9,908 nucleotides of DNA, taken from NCBI GenBank assembly GCA_964524995.1, contig CAZGDV010000106.1, positions 1 to 9,908 on the forward strand, read 5' to 3'. Source of the DNA: CAZGDV01 sp964524995. GTDB lineage: Bacteria; Chloroflexota; Dehalococcoidia; SZUA-161. Under the pieces are notes generated by a model. That model was not told the origin of the DNA. It made no database searches and saw only the letters and a list, made by a program, of their open reading frames with translations. Both the position numbers and the translations under genes were made by a program. Shown one piece after another: positions 6,805-9,908 of the stretch. The first letter of the stretch is position 1. Each line of letters begins with the position of its first letter.

Positions 6805-7959
6805 ATGCGAGAGGCCCTGATAATAGACGCAGTCCGCACGCCCATAGCCAGGGGGCACCCGGACAAGAGCTGGTTCAAGGACATCCGGTCAGATGAGCTC
6901 GGCGTCATTGTCGTGCGTGAGCTGGTCAGGCGCACCGGTGTGCCAGCGGACCAGATCGAGGACGTGATCCTTGGGTGCGCCACCCAGACGGGCGAGCAGG
7001 CCATGAACGTGGCGCGGTATGTGTCGATCATGTCCGGGTTGCCCTTCTCTGTCGCAGGCCAGACGATCAATCGCCAGTGCGCCTCCGGCATGACGGCGGT
7101 GCACAGCGCCGCGCAGGCGATCATGACCGGAAACGGAGACGTCTTCATAGCCGGCGGCATAGAGAGCATGACTCACCTGCCGGAGGGCGCGGGCGCAGAC
7201 CTGAACCCGAGGCGCTTCGACTTCGTGGACAGAAGCTCATCGTCGATGGGGCTCACCGCCGAGAACCTGGCCGAGATGTACCGCATCACGAGGGAGGAGC
7301 AGGAGGCCTTCGCGCTGACGAGCCACCGGAAGGCGGTCGCAGCACAGGAGAAGGGACTGCTGGCTGGCGAGATCATGCCTGTTGAGGTGCCATCGAATGG
7401 GGGCACCAGGCTCATCGACAAAGACCAGAACCCCCGTGAGTACACATCTCTTGACATAATGGCAGCGCTTGAGCCGATAGCGAAGGAGGGCGGCACAGTC
7501 ACGGCGGCTACCTCGTCGATGGCGAGCGACGGCGCGGCCGCCGTCCTGCTCGCGTCCCGCGAGAAGGCGGCGGAGTTGGGCCTGGTGCCCAAGGCGAGGG
7601 TCGTCTCGATGGCCGTGGCCGGCGTCGATCCCAAGCTGATGGGTCTGGGCGTTGTCGAAGCTGCGAGGAAGGTGCTCGACAGGGCAGGGCTGACTGTATA
7701 TGATATAGGGGTCGCCGAGATAAACGAGGCTTTCTCCGTGGTCGCCTTGGTCGCCATGAGGGAGCTCGGCCTGGACGAGGAGAAGGTCAACCCCAACGGG
7801 GGGGCGGTGGCGCTGGGGCACCCGATGGGGTGCACCGGGGCCAAGCTGATCACCAGCCTGGTGCACGAGATGGTCAGGGGTCAGCACAGGTACGGTCTCG
7901 CTGCGATGTGCGTAGGGATGGGGCAGGGGGCGGCGACGGTCCTGGAGCTTGCTGGTTAG
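6805..7959 (+). CDS. Thiolase family protein, probable acetyl-CoA C-acetyltransferase
   Basis: The 384-residue thiolase should catalyse reversible condensation of two acetyl-CoA to acetoacetyl-CoA, or thiolysis of 3-ketoacyl-CoA in beta-oxidation. The catalytic set is complete: nucleophile Cys92 in NRQCASGMTA, NEAF at 307-310, His339 in GGAVALGHPMGCTGA, and Cys369 in CVGMGQGAA near the C-terminus. Length matches the roughly 390-residue family norm. ATG at 6805 gives MREALIIDAVRTPIARG, the usual thiolase N-terminus, with AGGA at 6797-6800 as a closely spaced RBS. In-frame TTG 6793 and GTG 6802 are alternatives. The gene lies 105 bases after the epimerase and has no visible metabolic partner in the window, such as a 3-hydroxyacyl-CoA dehydrogenase, HMG-CoA synthase or DUF35 protein. 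Whether it is biosynthetic or degradative is therefore open. It is probably a separate transcription unit, although no convincing promoter was found. Confidence 0.93.
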   Translation: MREALIIDAVRTPIARGHPDKSWFKDIRSDELGVIVVRELVRRTGVPADQIEDVILGCATQTGEQAMNVARYVSIMSGLPFSVAGQTINRQCASGMTAVHSAAQAIMTGNGDVFIAGGIESMTHLPEGAGADLNPRRFDFVDRSSSSMGLTAENLAEMYRITREEQEAFALTSHRKAVAAQEKGLLAGEIMPVEVPSNGGTRLIDKDQNPREYTSLDIMAALEPIAKEGGTVTAATSSMASDGAAAVLLASREKAAELGLVPKARVVSMAVAGVDPKLMGLGVVEAARKVLDRAGLTVYDIGVAEINEAFSVVALVAMRELGLDEEKVNPNGGAVALGHPMGCTGAKLITSLVHEMVRGQHRYGLAAMCVGMGQGAATVLELAG

Positions 7960-7978
7960 TTCACATAACGATACACAC

Positions 7979-8050
7979 GGGCTCGTAGCTCAGTGGCAGA
8001 GCGGTCGGCTCATAACCGATTGGTCGTAGGTTCGAATCCTGCCGGGCCCA
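7979..8050 (+). tRNA. tRNA with CAT anticodon, probably elongator tRNA-Met
   Basis: The 72-base cloverleaf has acceptor GGGCTCG (7979-7985) paired with CGGGCCC (8043-8049), with one T-G wobble and discriminator A8050. The D stem is GCTC/GAGC around a short 7-base loop (7992-7998). The anticodon stem GTCGG/CCGAT (8004-8008 with 8016-8020) closes a loop with CAT at 8011-8013. The T arm is GTAGG-TTCGAAT-CCTGC (8026-8042). The 3' CCA is not encoded. The anticodon stem lacks the three consecutive G-C pairs of initiator tRNA. It is therefore elongator Met or the lysidine-modified Ile2 type, with Met favoured but not proven. It begins 19 bases after the thiolase stop and marks the border with the AT-richer minus-strand block. 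Confidence 0.93.
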
Positions 8051-8122
8051 CATTCAATCCCACCAGACCACCTAACCCTTTCTGCCTGGCACCATAACTT
8101 GGGAAGCTGCGCTGTCATAGTA

Positions 8123-8148
8123 TCGCTGACCAAACGCCAGCGAGGCGT
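8123..8148. repeat. Two overlapping, mutually exclusive inverted repeats
   Basis: TCGCTG (8123-8128) is the exact reverse complement of CAGCGA (8138-8143). ACGCC (8134-8138) is the exact reverse complement of GGCGT (8144-8148). The two hairpins share bases and cannot form together. They lie just past the 3' end of the minus-strand amidohydrolase gene, where a transcript end could form, but no T-tract follows on either strand. Function is unknown. Confidence 0.35.
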
Positions 8149-8150
8149 AG

Positions 8151-8971
8151 CTAGAGCTTCAATATCCTTGCCAGGTTTCCACCAAGAATCTGTTCCTTCT
8201 GAGTATCGGAGATAGCCATATTTCTCACTCTCTCTATTACTCTTCTTTGAGAATCTCCGTCAAAAGGGGTATCACTGCCAAATATCATGTGGTCAGTGCC
8301 AAATGTGTCTGCTGCAAGCTTGACCCGCTGGTCACTTACGTATGAATAGGGAGAGATGTCATGGTAGATATTAGGGAGACTGCCAGCGTACTTGCCGAGT
8401 ACCTCAACACCAATCAAGTGAAGTAAGACGAAATCCGTGTCGGGATGCCTGTCTATCACACCCGCCATTCTACGAGCTTCATTGTCAGACCATAGATGGA
8501 TGAATACTGGTAGTCGGTTGTTCCCCGCAAACTCCGCAATGAGGTTGACTTCAGGGCCATCAATCTTGAATGGGGTACATACTTGATGGAGTTTGACCCC
8601 TTTGAAATCCCATCTCTGGAAGTCAGTCTCCATTCTCTTCGTGAAGCCAGGTTTTCGAGGGTCTGCCCAATAGACTTGGATGATTCTATCTGGATGTCTC
8701 TGAACGAATAGACGAACTCATTACCATCGCCTCTATCTCTGAAAACATAGTTGTAGGAGAACCTGATACCAGGGTTTATGAAGTAACGTGAATAGAGGGG
8801 ATGTTGCTTGACAGCAGATATGGGGATATTCGGAAGTGGCCATAAGCTTGTGTTGTTCTTCATTCCAGGACAAAGAGCAACCTTATCCACTCCGAGTCTG
8901 TCCAGCGTTTCCACCAGCTTCTCCACGTCTGCGAAGTCGCCTGCGGCATGTGCATGTCCGTCTATGACCAT
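8151..8971 (-). pseudogene. Amidohydrolase-2 family metal-dependent hydrolase, broken by a one-base frameshift
   Basis: The two reading frames together make one amidohydrolase (PF04909-like TIM barrel) of about 273 residues. The 5' frame starts at ATG 8971 with MVIDGHAHAAGDF, carrying the metal-binding His-x-His (His6, His8). A TTG at 8977 is the alternative start. The 3' frame continues with QRHPDRIIQVYWADP, FKGVKLHQ, FIHLWSD, LLHLIG and IFGSDTPFDGD, supplying the remaining His and Asp ligands of the family, and ends at TAG 8151. Both frames are open across the junction. A TGA at 8720-8718 blocks the downstream frame further up, so the shift lies at about 8700-8717. Adding one T on the coding strand to the TT at 8708-8707 would give NEFVYFVQRHPDRI and one intact protein. 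It may be a real lesion or an assembly error. Hand-counted GC in this gene (26/60 and 24/60 bases) is far below the operon, suggesting transfer. The substrate is unknown; relatives include ACMSD-type decarboxylases. Confidence 0.82.
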
Positions 8972-9208
8972 AGCCAACCTGACAACAGCTTGAGATACTC
9001 AACTATAACACGTATGGTAGGCCCCTGTGATTATGCCAACCTAAAGAGCTGAACCGACCTAAGGTGTAGGCGAATAGGAAGAGGGGCGGGAGAGAGCGCG
9101 AAGCATAGGCCCCCAGGGCGGCACCCAGTAGGATTCACCCGAACAGCCGCGTCTAGGGGCAAGTCTGTTTGACACTTGGGGATAAGCTCATACCGAACAA
9201 GGCATACC
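8972..9208. other. Intergenic stretch without a recognisable gene
   Basis: About 235 bases separate two minus-strand genes. No open frame with coding character, tRNA or clear terminator is visible. The part next to the amidohydrolase contains a candidate minus-strand promoter (9002-9031). The middle (about 9060-9170) is purine- and G-rich, with nothing I can identify. Confidence 0.6.
9002..9031 (-). promoter_or_regulatory. Candidate promoter of the amidohydrolase gene
   Basis: Reading the minus strand, TATAGT (9007-9002, 5 of 6 matches) is preceded by TGT, forming an extended -10. ATCACA (9031-9026, 4 of 6 matches to TTGACA) lies 18 bases further upstream. The predicted start near 8995 leaves a leader of about 24 bases before ATG 8971. 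Confidence 0.4.
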
Positions 9209-9436
9209 TCACAGGAACGTCAGTCCAAGCGGAGCCGTGACGATCAAGACGGTGAAAACCAAGCCAAGGACTAACGCCAATACGATGAATGCCCAACCTA
9301 TTGGGTAGAGCAGTGCAGGTAGTCCGAAAAAGAGCAGAAGGGCGAGAAACTTAGTCCCTCCGAGAGCACGTTTGCCCGTCGCTCTTCTTACTCGGATTCG
9401 CCTCTCGTCCTCGATTCGCTTCAGAAGACCAAACAT
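9209..9436 (-). CDS. Small two-helix membrane protein, hypothetical
   Basis: I do not recognise this 75-residue protein. Residues 1-29 are strongly basic and hydrophilic, with several Arg and Lys (DERRIRVRRATGKR). From residue 30 to the end it is almost entirely hydrophobic, which fits two membrane helices broken by a Pro-Ile-Gly turn (LLYPIGWAF). The positive-inside rule would put the N-terminus in the cytoplasm. Support for a real gene is good: ATG at 9436, an excellent GGAGGTGA ribosome site six to seven bases upstream, and a promoter with a perfect -35 further upstream. The hairpin ends of the helices give no clue to function. It could be a small accessory membrane protein or a toxin-like peptide, but nothing in the sequence points to either. 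Confidence 0.75.
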   Translation of the reverse strand: MFGLLKRIEDERRIRVRRATGKRALGGTKFLALLLFFGLPALLYPIGWAFIVLALVLGLVFTVLIVTAPLGLTFL

Positions 9437-9439
9437 ATC

Positions 9440-9447
9440 TCACCTCC
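9440..9447 (-). promoter_or_regulatory. Strong Shine-Dalgarno GGAGGTGA for the small membrane protein
   Basis: On the minus strand GGAGGTGA ends three bases before the ATG at 9436, placing the GGAGG core six bases from the start codon. It is the strongest ribosome site in the window and supports both the start choice and the reality of the small gene. Confidence 0.85.
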
Positions 9448-9465
9448 AGTCAATGACTTGAAACC

Positions 9466-9475
9466 CCTGATCAGG
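9466..9475. repeat. 10-bp perfect palindrome in the leader of the small membrane protein
   Basis: CCTGATCAGG is self-complementary and lies between the predicted transcription start (about 9517) and the RBS. It could be a protein-binding half-site pair or chance. Confidence 0.35.
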
Positions 9476-9523
9476 CCGAAAGACCACGTGCAGGACTACC
9501 TAGCAGTGTGCGAGGATTTTTTA

Positions 9524-9552
9524 TTTCTACCACATCATGAAGCTACTGTCAA
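9524..9552 (-). promoter_or_regulatory. Sigma70-type promoter for the small membrane protein
   Basis: On the minus strand a perfect -35 TTGACA (9552-9547) is followed after exactly 17 bases by TAGAAA (9529-9524, 4 of 6 matches to TATAAT) and an A-rich tract. Transcription would start near 9517, giving a leader of about 80 bases. The -35 shares three bases with an inverted repeat at 9550-9568. Confidence 0.6.
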
Positions 9553-9568
9553 GTGCAGGATTCACTTG
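9550..9568. repeat. Inverted repeat CAAGTG-N7-CACTTG overlapping a -35 element
   Basis: Two exact 6-base arms (9550-9555 and 9563-9568) flank a 7-base spacer. The inner edge covers the upstream half of the -35 of the minus-strand promoter. It also lies just after the 3' end of the methyltransferase gene, so it could instead be a weak transcript-end hairpin, though no T-tract follows directly on the minus strand. Confidence 0.4.
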
Positions 9569-9586
9569 CCCCGACTATTCCCCGTC

Positions 9587-9908
9587 TCAACTTCGGAGGA
9601 GCCTTATTGTCCCCAGGAAGACGTTCATTCTTGGCACTCTCTTCATATATGAGATGTACTCGTCACCGAATTGCTCGACCAGGCGTTTGTCCTCCTCTAT
9701 GGTACTCAGGTAAGTAAGCATTGCGCCAGCCACACCCAACACGGCGAACAGCCAGTGCGGATACCACAGCAGCGTGGTGACGAATATGGAGTAGATCCCG
9801 CCCGTGTATTGCGGATGCCTGACCACGGAATAGATGCCTGTGTCGACCAGCCTGGTGGTGTGCACGAACGATTCCCCTTTGGCAACACCACCCGCCTCGG
9901 CGATGTCG
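9587..9908 (-). CDS. Isoprenylcysteine / phospholipid methyltransferase-like membrane protein (3' part, runs off the window)
   Basis: The open frame continues without a stop to the window edge, so the N-terminus lies beyond 9908; about 106 residues are visible. They form the conserved C-terminal half of the ICMT/PEMT-type integral membrane methyltransferases, which move a methyl group from S-adenosylmethionine to a lipid or lipidated substrate. LVDTGIYSVVRHPQYTGG is the hallmark RHPxY motif, which binds SAM. Hydrophobic segments follow (about SIFVTTLLWYPHWLF and VLGVAGAMLTYL). Then comes the EEDKRLVEQFGDEYISYMKRVPR tail, whose paired Glu and YxxYxxRVPR are typical. A GTG at 9865 could start a 92-residue protein, but it would cut the family domain, so the longer reading is preferred. 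The substrate is unknown. It is 150 bases upstream of the small membrane protein gene, which has its own promoter. Confidence 0.85.
   Translation of the reverse strand, partial: DIAEAGGVAKGESFVHTTRLVDTGIYSVVRHPQYTGGIYSIFVTTLLWYPHWLFAVLGVAGAMLTYLSTIEEDKRLVEQFGDEYISYMKRVPRMNVFLGTIRLLRS

Noticed and set aside
7940..7978. Promoter for the CAT-anticodon tRNA
   Set aside because: CATAAC (7964-7969) and GATACA (7970-7975) are weak -10 candidates, without a matching -35 at proper spacing and too close to the tRNA 5' end. The tRNA may be transcribed by readthrough from the thiolase gene.
8700..8717. Programmed -1 ribosomal frameshift in the amidohydrolase
   Set aside because: No X-XXY-YYZ slippery heptamer or following stable stem is visible, and this enzyme family is not known to use frameshifting. 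A base loss or read error is simpler.
9169..9210. Plus-strand TTGACA near 9170 as a promoter
   Set aside because: No -10-like hexamer lies 16-18 bases downstream, and there is no plus-strand gene to drive.
9458..9652. 64-residue plus-strand open frame
   Set aside because: It has no RBS and no recognisable motif. It overlaps the real methyltransferase 3' end and lies across the minus-strand promoter region.
1..9908. CRISPR array, insertion sequence, phage or defence system
   Set aside because: No regularly spaced repeats, transposase, integrase, nuclease-helicase combination or other such gene was found on either strand.

Overview
The window looks like a bacterial chromosome segment, most plausibly from a GC-rich uncultured Chloroflexota (Dehalococcoidia-like) organism. 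This placement is an inference and no search was run. A consensus sigma70-type promoter before the first tRNA and good Shine-Dalgarno sequences argue for Bacteria. The tRNA genes have no encoded CCA, and the GlmM and GlmU-like proteins resemble the compact type shared by Archaea and Dehalococcoidia.

Bases 1-6699 hold a tRNA-Ser(TGA) followed by five tightly packed plus-strand genes: glmM, two different GlmU-like sugar-nucleotidyltransferases in tandem, glmS and a GalE-type NAD-dependent epimerase. The gaps are a 4-base overlap, 8 bases, 2 bases and 24 bases, so this is almost certainly one operon. GlmS makes glucosamine-6-phosphate, GlmM isomerises it to glucosamine-1-phosphate, and the first GlmU-like protein can acetylate and uridylylate it to UDP-GlcNAc. 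The second GlmU-like protein keeps the nucleotidyltransferase domain but has lost the acetyltransferase residues. The epimerase would convert the resulting UDP-sugar to its C4 epimer. The products would feed cell-envelope or surface glycans.

Bases 6700-8050 hold a separate thiolase (acetyl-CoA acetyltransferase) gene with an intact catalytic triad, then a CAT-anticodon tRNA, probably elongator tRNA-Met.

Bases 8051-9908 differ in character. Coding switches to the minus strand and GC content drops: hand counts of single 60-base lines give 39/60 in glmS against 26/60 and 24/60 in the first minus-strand gene. That gene is an amidohydrolase-2 family metal hydrolase broken by a single-base frameshift. 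Then come about 235 bases with no gene, a 75-residue two-helix membrane protein with its own strong RBS and promoter, and the 3' part of an isoprenylcysteine/phospholipid-type membrane methyltransferase running off the window end.

I found no CRISPR array, insertion sequence, phage gene or recognisable defence system. The most interesting points are the diverged tandem GlmU pair, the broken AT-rich amidohydrolase beside a tRNA gene, and an inverted repeat over the promoter of the small membrane protein.
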